Assembly: GCA_032629725.1 (NCBI GenBank)
Contig: JAFEVB010000001.1
Span: forward strand, 1,426,001-1,490,000
Direction of reading: 5' to 3'
Length of the DNA: 64,000 nucleotides
DNA from: Gremmenia infestans
Lineage: Eukaryota; Ascomycota; Leotiomycetes; Helotiales; Hamatocanthoscyphaceae
A program made the position numbers and the translations under genes. Under the pieces are notes generated by a model. It was given only the letters and a program-made list of their open reading frames with translations, had not been told where the DNA came from and searched no databases. Positions 1 through 11,279 of this stretch are shown one piece after another; within the stretch, counting starts at the first letter, position 1; each line of letters begins with the position of its first letter.

Positions 1-22
1 CAATACTTGTATCATCCGCATC

Positions 23-2117
23 ATGCCGTTGTGGCCCTACCACTTTGTCGATCTCAACGACCAGCAGGTGCACGAGCGTCGGATATTGCTCGATCGCTAT
101 GGAGTGTTTGCCCAGCTTTCCGCTCTCGTTCCTGTTGCCGTGATCTTGCTGTTTAAGCTGGGCATCTGGGTGCTTTCGGAGCGGAAGAGACAGCAGGAGT
201 ATGCTGCTGTTCCTACTTCGCCTGGGCTGAAGAGGCAGAGGTTGAGTAGCTCTGGGGCCTTGCTGAGGAGGTGGAGGAGGCTCGAGTGGTGGTTGGAATC
301 TGATGTTGGGGGTGGGTGGGGGGTTAGGGGACGGTGGATTGCGGGACTGGCTTGGGGAGCTTGGTTGTTGTTTTTGAGTGTTCATAGGACTGGTGATGGT
401 AGGTCGTTTTTCGTTTCTTATTCCTTTTGTTTCGAGTCGGTCGGCAAGGTCCGGCTTGTATCTCTTTCTTCTTGTAACTCCTCAGGCATTTTGCCATTCA
501 TTACCCTTTTCTATCTCTTATATCACCACACTATACTATAGCTGGAAGTTAGTTCGCAGGCTCTTGTGGGTGAACTATTAGTCCACCAGGTCTATTTATT
601 GTTTGTCCACGTATCACGTGATAACATCCTCTTTTCTGAATCAACTAGGTGGACTTCAATCCAAGAGAAGCTAACTCATCTTCAGACTACCTCCATATCA
701 CCAAGCGCTTTGGTGAAGTTGCAGTGTCTCAATTCCCCATGCACTACATCCTATCCATGAAGTCCGCCTACTCGCCCCTGTCTTTAGTCCTCAATTCATC
801 CCACGAGGAACTGAATCCCTGGCATCAACTTTCAGGACGCATCATCTACTCACTCCTTGCTCTTCATGCGTCTTGGTACCTCAACTTCTTTATTCAAGTT
901 GGTGTTCTCGCGAAGCGGCTGAAAAGTCTCGATGTCATTATTGGTGTCATAGCATTTATTGGTTTGACGATCATTTCAACCACGAGTCTAGCCTTTGTGA
1001 GACGATGGAGCTATCGAGTATTCTTCGTGATGCACTTGACAATCGGTGTCACGATTCTGCCGCTTCTTTTCTTCCATGCTTCGCATCTACGGCTTTATAT
1101 CATTGAAGCACTAGCCATCTTCGTTTTTGACATTGTCTGCAGAAACTTGGATACTACGACTGGGTTTGCGACCATTACACCAGTACCCCACACCAAGCTT
1201 GTTAAGCTTAAGATTCCTGTTCCAGCCTCAAAAATCAAGAGATTCCATGCTGCTCCAGGTCAACATGTCTACCTCTCAATCCCAACAGAAAGCACACCGA
1301 AGGCGAAACAGCCATCAAGCAATATTTTTGGTGCTACTCCATCAATCCATGATCTACTCTTCAACCCATTTACGGTTGCAGATGTCGGGGCAAAAGATAT
1401 CACACTGGTATTAAGAATTCTCAACGGTCCCACAACAAAAGCAATAGAAAACCTTGGCCATCTTACTAAAGCCAGGCCACCAATCAACATTGAAGGTCCC
1501 CTAGGTAGCTCTCGCCGGTTCACAAACCTAGCTCAAAACTACGACAGAATACTGCTCTTTGCAGGTGGTGTAGGAGCAACTTTCATACTCCCCATTTACC
1601 AGCATCTTCAAGAACAGTTGGACAACGAGGCCAGAAGTCCAGACCGTCTTACATGCATTTGGTCAATGAGATCTGCCGCAGAAGCTAGCTGGGCAGTCGA
1701 CCCCGAAGCTAGCGAACAAATAGACGATGATGCGAATGTCAAGATCTTCTTAACGCGTACTCGTGAAGATCAGATCCAGGAGCCGGTTCCTGCAGATGGG
1801 AGTATTGAGTTACATGATTTGACTGGTGAGGAGAAGCCGGTCAAGGCTACTGGTGGTAGGGATCGGCCTGATATTGGAAATATTGTCGATGGGGTGTTCA
1901 AAGCTGGGCATGAAGAAAGGGTTGCGGTGCTGGTCTGTGGACCTGTGGCGATGGCGAGGGAAGTTAGGAAGGAAGTTGGGAAATGGGTTAGCAAGGGAAG
2001 GGATGTCTGGGTAAGTCACGTTCTTTCTTTGGATTTTTTGGTGCTCGATTTCCAAAGATCTCTTAGGCGCCATTACTAACTTGCTTCTAGTTTCATGATG
2101 AGAGCTTCGGATGGTAG
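23..2117 (+). CDS. Ferric-chelate reductase (FRE family transmembrane flavocytochrome)
   Basis: The product is predicted to reduce extracellular Fe(III)/Cu(II) at the plasma membrane, passing electrons from cytosolic NADPH through FAD and two hemes. The model has three exons: 23-398, 686-2010 and 2091-2117, giving 575 residues. Intron 1 was placed so that the junction reads RTGDDYLHITKRFG, the conserved start of the ferric reductase core. The last exon adds FHDESFGW, the usual family C-terminus. Visible parts are an N-terminal membrane anchor, a multi-helix heme domain (HQLSGRIIYSLLALH; YRVFFVMHL), an FAD loop (NPFTVADV, where family members usually have HPF[TS]), and an NADPH site (GGVGATFILPIY and CGP). 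The start lies 22 bases from the window edge, so the promoter is not visible. The family is clear, but the substrate preference (iron or copper) cannot be read from sequence. Confidence 0.9.
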
Positions 2118-2393
2118 AGCTTGAAGACCTTAACATATTTTACTAGAAGCATTCTTGATGATTACGAATTTATGATCAAAACTTCATGTCAGAATTGTTT
2201 ACAAATTGATTTGTGAAGAGCGCATGGTTTAATCGTGTTCCACATTCATCATCATTGAAAGAGTTCAGAAGGAATGGCTCTCCTGCTAGGCTACTACCAT
2301 ACCTCCTTCAATTTTAGGAGTTTTTTATAAACGTAATCCATTGCCAACGCCAGCGCCAAGCCATCCATATCGTAACATAACATAACATATTTT

Positions 2394-3064
2394 CTAGTCC
2401 GCCCTCTTCTTGATATCCGCCTCCTCCCCACCACTACTAGCACTCGGCGTCTTCGGCCCCTCACCTTCGTCCGTATGCTCATCGGCCTCCCACTCATCCT
2501 CTCCATTCTCATCCCAATTATCAACCGCCTCATCAAGACTCTGCGGCACCACTCCAACTTCACCAGACTCCTGCGCCCCGACGCCGTCTCCAAGCTCTAA
2601 ATCCTCCTCATCCTCCCCACCCACAGCCTGATAACTCTGCTTGTTCCTCTTCTTCCGCTCCAGCATTCGCTGATGATACCAAGAACTCAGCGCCAGCGCC
2701 CCGAGCGAGCCCACTACATTCGCCACGATATCGTAGAAATCAAAAACCCGGCCATTGGGTATGAAACCCTGCAGGAACTCCGAACCGATGCCGAGGACGC
2801 CCGTACAGGTTACGAGCGTGATGTTTAGAGAGCGGCGCCGCGAGGTGTCAAGGATCCAATAGAAGCAGGTTGTGAGCACGAAGAAGGTGAGAAAGTGGAG
2901 GACTTTGTCGTTGATGAGCGAGTCGACTTGGAGCGAGGAGAGGCCGGCGTAGGCTGCTGTTGCTGTGAGGAAGAGGAATGCTCCTATGGGGGAGTTAGTA
3001 CTTTTGGATGACGTTTAGCATTGTGATATGGGTGCGGACCTGCGAAGGGTAGCCTTATGCGCAT
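2394..3064 (-). CDS. VanZ-like domain membrane protein
   Basis: Two exons (3064-3040 and 2983-2394) give 204 residues. The first exon is only 25 bases and encodes MRIRLPFA. It was found by matching a GT site to the strong tactaac...catag acceptor, which keeps the frame. The N-terminal half carries three to four membrane segments and the VanZ signature: NDKVLHFLTFF, then EFLQGFIPNGRVFDFYDIVANVVG. The C-terminal 85 residues are hydrophilic and strongly acidic (EDEEDLELG and similar), so they are probably cytosolic and disordered. VanZ was named from a bacterial teicoplanin-resistance gene. Fungal members are common but their role is unknown, and no antibiotic function should be inferred. It is divergent from SPT7. 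Confidence 0.8.
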
Positions 3065-3725
3065 TTTTTTTGTTTGTTAAGTGGTTTTAATAGCTGGTGA
3101 GGGGTTGGAGAATCATTTCAATTCTGAAAATGTAGGAGAGGGTCTGAAATGGATGGTGTCGTACATTTAGAGCTCGATGGCTTGAGCTTGAGCTGGAGCT
3201 GCGTCGTCGTTTGCAAGGATTAGAGACATGTGACCGGACTTGGCTTGGTGTCTAGGCAGGAGTTCGGGGAAGTGCAGGAGAACGAATTAACTCTAATCGC
3301 AGAACTAATAAAAAACCGTAATCGTAGGAATTGTTGTATTGTAGATTGTCTTTGTAGATGTGTAAATAGAATGAAGTTATTTAGAAAATGATCAGGTAAT
3401 TATTATAAATAAATACTTAATTTACAATATAGAGTCCATGCCATCTAGACCAGTCAGTCGTCCAGCCTTTATGGTCAATCCATACGCTAACCCCATGATG
3501 ACCCTCCAGAGCGCGCAACGTCAATCCAAATAGCACGATATTTGCTTCATCAACGAACCACGCAAACCATCAAATTTCGACGCCGCAGCATCTCGGATAC
3601 ATTACCAATGTTCCGAGCTTACTCTCCAGCGAAATAAGGACGTCGCGAGGACGTTTGCCGGTCTTGCGGGCTTGTCGCGAATTACACTCGTTTCTGCGGT
3701 GCATGCGCGTGAGAGGGGGCCCCCG
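3065..3725. other. Divergent intergenic region, VanZ gene / SPT7
   Basis: This gene-free interval separates two divergent starts, so it should hold both promoters and 5' leaders. The middle, about 3290-3430, is AT-rich. An in-frame open stretch runs up to the SPT7 ATG but has no ATG of its own, so I treat it as leader. No other element was recognised. Confidence 0.5.
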
Positions 3726-6700
3726 ATGGCGACGAACAAGCCATTTGGCTCTGCGAAAGCCTCCATCACCCAACCATGGCCACCGCCCACATCGCTCTTG
3801 AAGAACTCCCACCATCCAAGAGATGACACTCCCGCGCGATCCAATACCAATACTCCAAGTCTTCCCTTCGATGATGCGTCAATGGCTGAACCGGGCGCCG
3901 TAATACAGTCTGAAGGGGATATAGAGGAAGAGCACCAGAAGACCCTCTTCAAGGAGCTGTATCGACGCAGTGAGGCAAGGATCACTGAATTGTTTGGGGG
4001 CGTGGCACAGGGGGAGCAGATGTCTGCCCAGGATGCGTCGGCGCAACAGGATCAATTGGCAGATGAGCCCAATATCAGAGAACCGCCCAAGGACCAAGCC
4101 CCCAAGAAGGCCGCGCGAACCATTGACGAGGACAACTACGATGATGAAGACGATGATGATGAAGAAGAAGAGGAGGAGGATGTGCAGACATCCCCTCTGA
4201 AAAACAAATCAACCAATGCGTTATTGTCGCCCTCCAAGTCTGGCAGTTCCCCCGTCTCCTCAGATACATCTCCCACCAAGCCTACCGAGCCGAAACAGGA
4301 AGACTCCTCGCCAGAAGAGCCAAAGTCTTCCGAGGATGCGCGAAAGGAGCTCGAGGAAGAGAGGAAAGCTACAGAGGAAGCAGCCAAGCGCAGTTTTCAC
4401 ACCATATTCTATACTTTGGAGAACGATAGAGTTGCTATGTTGGAACAGCAAAGATTAGAAGAGGCCGAGAAGCAAATAAACGCTGAGATGGACAATAGCG
4501 GGAATACCAATAATGCAAATGCTAAGGGCGAACAACACGGTACTCTGAGTAGCGCCAATCTCGGCGCATCCAGCTTGACCCTCAAACATCTTATTGCCCG
4601 AATCGATCTCAAGCGCGAGAAGGTCAAGGCTTCAGATGCTGAGCTCCGTGCTTTGATGAACGAGGTCCGGAAAAATAGAAGTAAATGGGCCAGCGAGGAA
4701 AATGTCAACCAGGAGGAACTGTACGAGGCTATTGAAAAGGTCTTGAGTGAACTCAAGGCCATGACGGAATATTCAGCTCCTTTTCTCACCAGAGTCAACA
4801 AGCGAGAAGCACCTGATTATTATAACAGTAAGAGTCTGAGATCCCCTACCTACCAGGTACATCAGCTAATACAGTCTAGTCATCAAAACTCCTATGGATC
4901 TCGGGACCATGACCAAGAAATTAAAACAGCAAGTTTATAAGTCCAAAGCCGACTTTGTTGCAGACTTAGATCTGATCTGGAGTAATTGCTTGAAATACAA
5001 TGCAGATATTGCTCACCCTCTGCGACGAAACGCAAACTCAATGAGAAAAGAAGCAGAAAAGCTCATCCCTTTAATTCCAGACCTTGTCATTCGTCCAAGA
5101 GCAGAGGTTGAAGCCGAGGAACGACGGAAACAGAACGGTGGTGAAGATGACGCTGGAGATGATAGTGACGATGAACCTATCATGTCATCTAGGGGACGAA
5201 AAGCAGGCGTAAAAGGCTCGTCAAAAGCAAGAAATGCTGCTCCGGAACGCGATGAGGGAACTCCTGGGGTAGACCAGAAACCGTCACTCCAGGTGAACGG
5301 CCTTCTCAGTACTCTTGGTCGCGAGGGCTCTGAAGCAGGTTTCGATAGTAATGGATTTGGCACTCCACCAATTGGCTCGATCACCCCTAGCGGGCTCAAC
5401 GGCATGCCAGGCGTCGGAAGCCAGGCCGATGGTGATATCGATGGTCCATCCATGAATGGATTATCCTTGGGGCAAGCACTTGGTGCTGCTGCGGAGGACC
5501 TTCGTGAGGATGAAGAGTACAGAATCTGGAAGCAAGTGACAAAGAAGGACCGTGCTTTTGTGGCAAAGGAACGTAATCGTCTTTTCAAAGGAGATAAACT
5601 AAATCCTGAAGAGCCTGCATTAATGAGAAGTAAAGCTGGCATGAGAAGATGGATCCGCCAACAGAAGCAGGCGCAAAACGACACCTCACGTCCAGATGTC
5701 AATGGCAAAGATGCAAAGGAGACGGGCGAAGCCGGCGACACGCTTGCGGAAGGAATGGAAGCTGAAGAAGAACGTGTCCTTCCTGATTATTATGACCCTC
5801 TCTCGGCTATACCAGACATCAACCCCAAACTTCAGTGGGTTGAGGATTCTGAGGGGAATGTGATCGATCAGCAATCCGAGGACTTCCTCCGCATGGTTAA
5901 GCCAGGTCACTTTATGGCTCCCAAGGGCTTTTTATCTGCCAAGGTTGACGCCAACATGAAGCAAATGCAAGAAACAAGGAAGCTCACCTCGAAAATCAGT
6001 GTTATCAAGCAGATGCAATTGCAAGCTCAAGTACGTGTTTTTTCTCCAAAAGTCTCTAATCATCCTAACAAAGAATCTAGATGTACAATAATCAATTTCC
6101 GAAATACGAGCCAGAACCATTCGTCGAGGCCGATATCGAACCGCATGTCATGTCCGATGACGGACCAGTTATGGCTCCTTGGGTTTGCAAGGCGGCAATG
6201 CAACGTTCTGTTGCCAAACTTTGCTATCACGCAGGGTTTGAAGAGCTTCAACCAAGCGCTTTGGATGTCATCACTGAGGCCGCAGCTGACTACTTCGAAA
6301 AGTTAGCGCGTACCGTGAATGTTTACCGAGAAGCGCCCAAGGTTCCAGCTATTGGCGCAGCCGCCGCGGGTGGGAAGATGTGGCAGGCGCGCTACACTGA
6401 TGAAGAAGTCATCCTGCACTCTCTTAGCGAAAACGGCATCGAAGTGGAAGCCTTGGAGAGCTATGTCAAAGACGATGTCGAGCGCTTTGGTGGTAAACTT
6501 GGAGTCATGCACGAACGCATGAAAGCCCACCTTTCCGACCTTCTCCGTCCTGCTCTAGCAGATAACAGCGCAGATGGATCCGGCCAATTCAATGACGGCA
6601 GTGAGCAGTTTGTGGGTGGTGACTTCGCCGAAGAGCTAGGTGAAGATTTCTTCGGCTTCAAGGCTCTAGGCCTTGATTCAGAATTCGGCATGTCAAGTCT

Positions 6701-7256
6701 CTCCGTACCCTTACATCTTCTACACGCCAAAATTCATAAGATCGGCGGCCCAGGAATCCAGCCCGAGCAAGCGACCACAACCGATATCTTCCCACCTCCA
6801 ATATCCTTCGACCCTGTCACCAAAGAGAATCTCCCCGACCAGATCGGTCTCGTCAGGAACTTCTTCCTCGCCAAATTACATGCCAATGAAGATGAGCCGC
6901 TCCTCGAAGACGAGGATCTACCCACGAAGCAAAAACCTCCAAAGCCCCGTCTCGGCCCCACAGGCAAGATCACCAGCCCGCGAAAACGGCCCCTCAAAGA
7001 ACAGACTGGCAACGCGAAGAAGAAGAAGAAGCTCGACAACGGCACTGCGATGGACACTACACCCAATGCGAAGACCAGCGGCGTTAACGCCAGCCCCGAA
7101 AAGGGATCCGTAACAGCATCAGCCAAAAAACTGAAGCTGGGCTTACCGAATGGAGGACCTGTGTCTATGGAACGAGTGGACAGCAGTCAAGGAAATGCGA
7201 GCCAGACGGAGAAAGACGACGTTGGTATGATTAGTCCAGAGAGCATTGAGCGATAG
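3726..7256 (+). CDS. spt7: SAGA complex subunit Spt7 (bromodomain and histone-fold protein)
   Basis: This is a core scaffold subunit of the SAGA histone acetyltransferase coactivator in the nucleus. Exons 3726-4827, 4880-6030 and 6081-7256 encode 1142 residues (yeast Spt7 is about 1330). Both introns join in frame, and the first junction restores YYNIIKTPMDLGTM, the ZA-loop region of a bromodomain (about residues 330-440). Upstream is an acidic run of D/E residues near residue 140-160. Around residues 785-870 lies a histone-fold domain (AMQRSVAKLCYHAGFEELQ), which in Spt7 pairs with a partner TAF-like subunit. The C-terminus is basic and low-complexity with KKKKK-type nuclear signals. The chosen start is the first in-frame ATG (MATNKPFG). 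Open frame continues upstream without an ATG, so an unseen 5' exon cannot be excluded. Confidence 0.9.
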
Positions 7257-8025
7257 GACGTACAATTGGGTCTGACTACTCACTCGCTCACGTATATATG
7301 GAACAACTGTTAAATCATTCCTTCTTCTTTTCATTCATTCATTTTTCTAATTTGCAAACAATACTTGTATTAAGAGACGCCGGCGTTTTTGGGGTCGCGG
7401 GAGGCTGGGGATGGGGCATTACATTTGAAAATTTCTGGCGGGGCGTGTATGCATGGGTGGGGTGGTCTGGTTTGGTTTGGTTGGGGTTGATTTGGGTAGG
7501 AGGACAGAATGAGACAGGAATATCAATCACATTATGATGCGTGGGAACGATCAAATACCAGAAGGTTGGATGGTATGGAAGTAGAACTGTGCTTGTTGTT
7601 TTGTACTTTATTGTGAGGAGGGGGCGGGGCAGGCAGCTAGACATTTAGCTAGGTAGATTCATCGAATTGATGAGTTGTTCTTCTATGGGCTTGTCACAGT
7701 GTGAAGCTACAAGTGAAACGTGTGATGATTGTGAGATGCTGAGATGCTTCATTTATGTTTTGTTTTATTTTTGGCCTATAGACCGACTATCTTTTGTTCC
7801 CTTTTTCGTCTTTCGTGTTCCGCGAGATATTATTATCACCGTGAATGCAATACTGCGGTGGACTCCTAAGGGCTCTGCTCCAAGTCCACTTGTTCCGTGG
7901 CAATATAATTACAAATAGGATTGCTTTGCCTTGTTAAATTTCGACAAAATGGTATTTCATAGGGGTGCCTTAAAGGTCAGTTACCCTTGAGCCTGTCATG
8001 AAGATGGAATCAATGAAGCATTTAC
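7257..8025. other. Gene-free interval downstream of spt7
   Basis: It holds the 3' end of spt7 and the degraded 3' end of the neighbouring 2EXR pseudogene. A G/T-rich stretch at about 7440-7510 (repeated GGTTTGG-like runs) is simple-sequence in character. I found no further coding signal. Confidence 0.45.
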
Positions 8026-8991
8026 CTGCACAAGCTCGAACGTGTTCGGATGCATTCTCCAACTCTCGTGGCCATTTGTCATTTGGTCATGGCATACAAT
8101 GGAAATTTCGAACAAATTCTTGAACTTTGTCAAACAAGTGTACCAGCCAAGTTGGCCCATACTTCACAATCAATGGCAAGGTACTTGAGATTATTAAATG
8201 CTTCGTCTGTGAGTACGATGCTGCCGAACATTTCTCTCTGGTTCAGCAGGAATGGTTCGTTGGAAATGAAAGGCATAAACATAGTATCTTTAGACAGATC
8301 AAGGAGCACGTGTGAATAATCTAGGAACTTTGACGGGTCAATTTTACCGATTCGCGAGAATATTCTCAGAGTCTCCCGTCTTGACTCGCTGCAAACATGA
8401 AGCGGGACAGGTGGAGGCTGGTTGACTTTCAGCACTGCTAGCGGTTCGAAGTCGTCATTGCTATTCTGGTCTGACTCAGTATCGGAGTACTCGCAGTAAT
8501 CGATGTCTAGGAAAACATCTACAATCCGAGGACCTGGCAAAGCTTCCCTCCATATCTTGAGTCTGATTTCTACAGGTAACTTGGGAAAGAGTGTGAAGTG
8601 ATCAGACCTTCCCAGCATAGCGATGTCCCTAACCATCTTTTAAAGTCCTACAGCTCTATGGTTCAGAGCCAAGAGAGCAGCGTCGATTGTAGTTGCCGAT
8701 ATCTAAGTAGAGTGAAGGCAAATTGCCATTGTCTCTGATGCTAGTTGTTGCATATGATCCAAGACCTCCTGGACACTCTCCATCCCGGCACGGACTTCGG
8801 ATGCGGCGAGAGTCACGAGAGGGGAGGACTGATCCTGGAGAGATTGATGTTATCATCGCATCCATATGTGTTTCGTGTGCCTCGGACATCTCACCTTCTT
8901 ATCGTTGTCTGCAGTGGCTGCATTTTTACCAGGCGTCTCGTCCATACTGCTGGTGGAGTGCTGTCATTTCGTTAGCATTTGAGGTTGTCAT
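8026..8991 (-). pseudogene. Frameshifted 2EXR-domain gene
   Basis: This is a relative of the intact 2EXR gene at 9430-10571. A plausible 5' exon starts within 8991-8900 and encodes MDETPGKNAATADNDKK. It is followed by a 60-base intron and a coiled stretch (VQEVLDHMQQLASET) that stops at TAG 8705-8703. The 2EXR core then resumes in another frame from 8636 (HFTLFPKLPVEIRLKIW, ALPGPRIVDVF) and hits TGA at 8132-8130. In the next frame similarity continues (KFKNLFEISIV, HESWRM) and aligns with KFQNLRKLTLI and HDSWRM of the neighbour. At least one indel near 8133-8136, plus the break at 8703-8636, therefore disrupts the gene. An alternative is a shortened 168-residue protein starting at 8636. Transcript data would settle whether any product is made. 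Confidence 0.7.
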
Positions 8992-9429
8992 CTTGTAGAC
9001 GAGAAGCTCACTTTCTGGCTTCCAGTCAGCATTGCTTCATCGCTTTCACAGCTCATGTTGGCGAGAGAGTCTCGAAGAACAAGCCTAGGGTTGTTTCAGA
9101 GTTGTGTATTCTCAAGAGCTGTTGCCGTTGGAGTCTGCTTGGTTCCAACGCGCGAAGTTGAGGGCGAGAATTGATGAAGGTCTTCTCAAAACCACAAGCG
9201 CAGAACTGGAGGCGTGATAACATGTGAATAATGTTGGGAGGCGATAGGTCGTTGGGTTCTTAAGTTTAGAGAGGTTGGGTTGGACAGTCACTCAGGAGTA
9301 GCTTAAGCGAGATCGAGCGGAAGGTGCGAGGTAAAATTTTAGGTTCCTTCCCAAGTTATAAATATATGCTACCATTATGTTCTTCTCCATTCCATGCTGA
9401 TTGAAAGCCTTTGATCGGGTATTCAAGTC
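8992..9429. other. Gene-free interval between two 2EXR copies
   Basis: It holds the former promoter of the pseudogene and the 3' end of the intact gene. No coding frame or element was recognised. Confidence 0.4.
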
Positions 9430-10571
9430 CTAATTGTCGTCTCCGCATGCTCTGTAACAACATCTCTTATCGCCTCTTAAAATCGTCTTAATGTGGAGAG
9501 TAGGTTCTTTCCACTTCGGAAACGCCTCTTTCACCTTCAGGAATAGGGCTCGGACCTTTACCTCCCTCTCCGAGAACAGAGCTGATAGGTTATAGGCCCT
9601 CGCTGGCTCGACGAACTTGATATTCGTTTCCTGCATCCTCCACGAATCATGATTCTCAAAACAGAGCCAGCCACCTTCGTGGTCGATGAGGGTTAATTTC
9701 CTCAAGTTTTGGAACTTTGAAATGCATTCGACGTGTCCCTGGGTATACTGATCCCAGACATCTGTATCTATGGCCAAGTACCGGATCTTGTTCAAAGCCG
9801 CTTCTGAGTAGAAATCCCCCCAAACCAGGCTTGCCTGAAGGTAGCGATCAGACAAATTGCTGTTTGCATACGGTATGAAGAGGGTGTCTTTGTCTGGGTC
9901 CAGGAGAACATGGCAGTAATCAACCTCTCGGAAGTTTTCTGCATTGCAGATGCTGATGTATTTTCTCAACGTCTCTTCCCTTGACTCAAAACAGACACTC
10001 AGTAGCACAGGCGGAGGTTGGTTGATGCGAATGACACCATCAGATATGTCACCGTCGGAGGACTCGTGGTAGTCGTAGTAGGCCTCGATGATACGCGGAC
10101 CCGGCAGAGCTTCCCTCCAAATTTTGAGCCGTAGTTCGATTGGTAGTTTCGGAAATAAGGTAAAATGATTCAATGAGACTGCTGAAAGGAGCATGCTTGC
10201 AATGATCTGCATTTCTGATACCGACGAATGAATGGAAGACATTGACTCAAGCTGAGCCTCAGTGGGGTCCTGGGAAAGCGGGAATTCCGTAGAGATCGTA
10301 GCTTTGAGACTTTTGATATATTTGTCGATCTGCTTAAGTGTTTTTATAGCACTCTCTATAACCGAAGTATCCTCCTTGGTCAAGGACTCGAGTGTCGGAA
10401 GAGTGGCAAGGATAGAGCATAAGTTCTAGGAATCGTTAAACAGTCACTTTTATTATCCAAAACCTGCGGAACACTTACAGTGGCATCGTCTGCCAAGGTT
10501 GTGCTATGGTTCCGAGGCCTTTCTTCCATGGGCTTCTTGACATCTGGGGCGTTCCTATTGAATTTATTCAT
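9430..10571 (-). CDS. 2EXR domain-containing protein
   Basis: Two exons (10571-10479 and 10425-9430) give 362 residues, joined in phase 0 by a 53-base intron with gtaagt and cctag ends. The N-terminus is polar, followed by a coiled-coil-like segment (about residues 45-110: AIKTLKQIDKYIKSLKATIS). The 2EXR core comes next: HFTLFPKLPIELRLKIWREALPG followed by PRIIEAYYDY. Its name comes from the two E-x-R motifs, and it is an F-box-like fungal domain. Then come the typical SREETLRKY helix, a DPDKDTLFIPY strand and a LAIDTDVW strand. The family is greatly expanded in Leotiomycetes and has no established biochemical role. It is the best template for judging its broken neighbour at 8026-8991. Confidence 0.85.
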
Positions 10572-11279
10572 CGCTAAAGAGAGTGATGGGTGCTCTCCTT
10601 TGCTGTAGTTGGATTAAAAGTTAAGTTGCAAGTAATAAGGTGATCTAGATATTTTCATATTTAGATGGGGAATTGTATAAGGTAGCTTGTAACGTCTATA
10701 ATCTGAGTGGTGTTACAGCTCAACCGAAGGACAAAAAGAAGATCGGGTGAAGTGGGTGAAAGTGCTAGTATTTAAGCTTCTTCAAGAACGAGAATACTAG
10801 ACTAAGGAGAAAAGAGGGTCCAGGGGGAAAGACCCTTTTTATACTAGCCAATTCACACATCTATGTCCACTAACCCCTTTGGCCGGACTCATACCTATGC
10901 CGTACTTTCCGGATAGACAGATTACCTATGTGAATAGAATGGGAACGTGATGTACTATGAGTGAATAGGGGGGCAGATCTAGTGATCCACACACGTGGTA
11001 TCACTGGCTTGTGGCGACTGGTGGGATTGTCTTCAAGTTCAGAGAACTTTAGGGGGGAGGGCAGGGAGGAAGGCGTCGAGATGTTAGGTCAGGAAGTAAG
11101 CGAGGTTCGATTGCCTATTCGGGCGGTCAACAATCGCGCTTTCACTTCACAATTGCTGGTCAACGCAACCCTCGTTCAGAACGCAATTTTGTTCTCTCGC
11201 TCCAACAACCTGCTACTCTCTGTGTAACATCAGTCACATCCAGATATCCCTCTGCGAAAGGAATCAAGACAGCCCGAAA
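10572..11279. other. Divergent intergenic region between two 2EXR genes
   Basis: Two 2EXR genes diverge from this interval, so it should contain both promoters. A short open frame near 10961-11227 (+) shows no family features, so it was not called. No regulatory motif is convincing. Confidence 0.45.

Noticed and set aside
4136..4387. Minus-strand frame with a serine run opposite SPT7.
   Set aside because: It is the complement of the acidic D/E codons in SPT7 and has no independent signal.
8636..8991. Alternative that the 8-kb 2EXR copy is intact with an intron between 8705 and 8636.
   Set aside because: No donor in frame with a usable acceptor was found, and a second frameshift near 8133 remains in any case.
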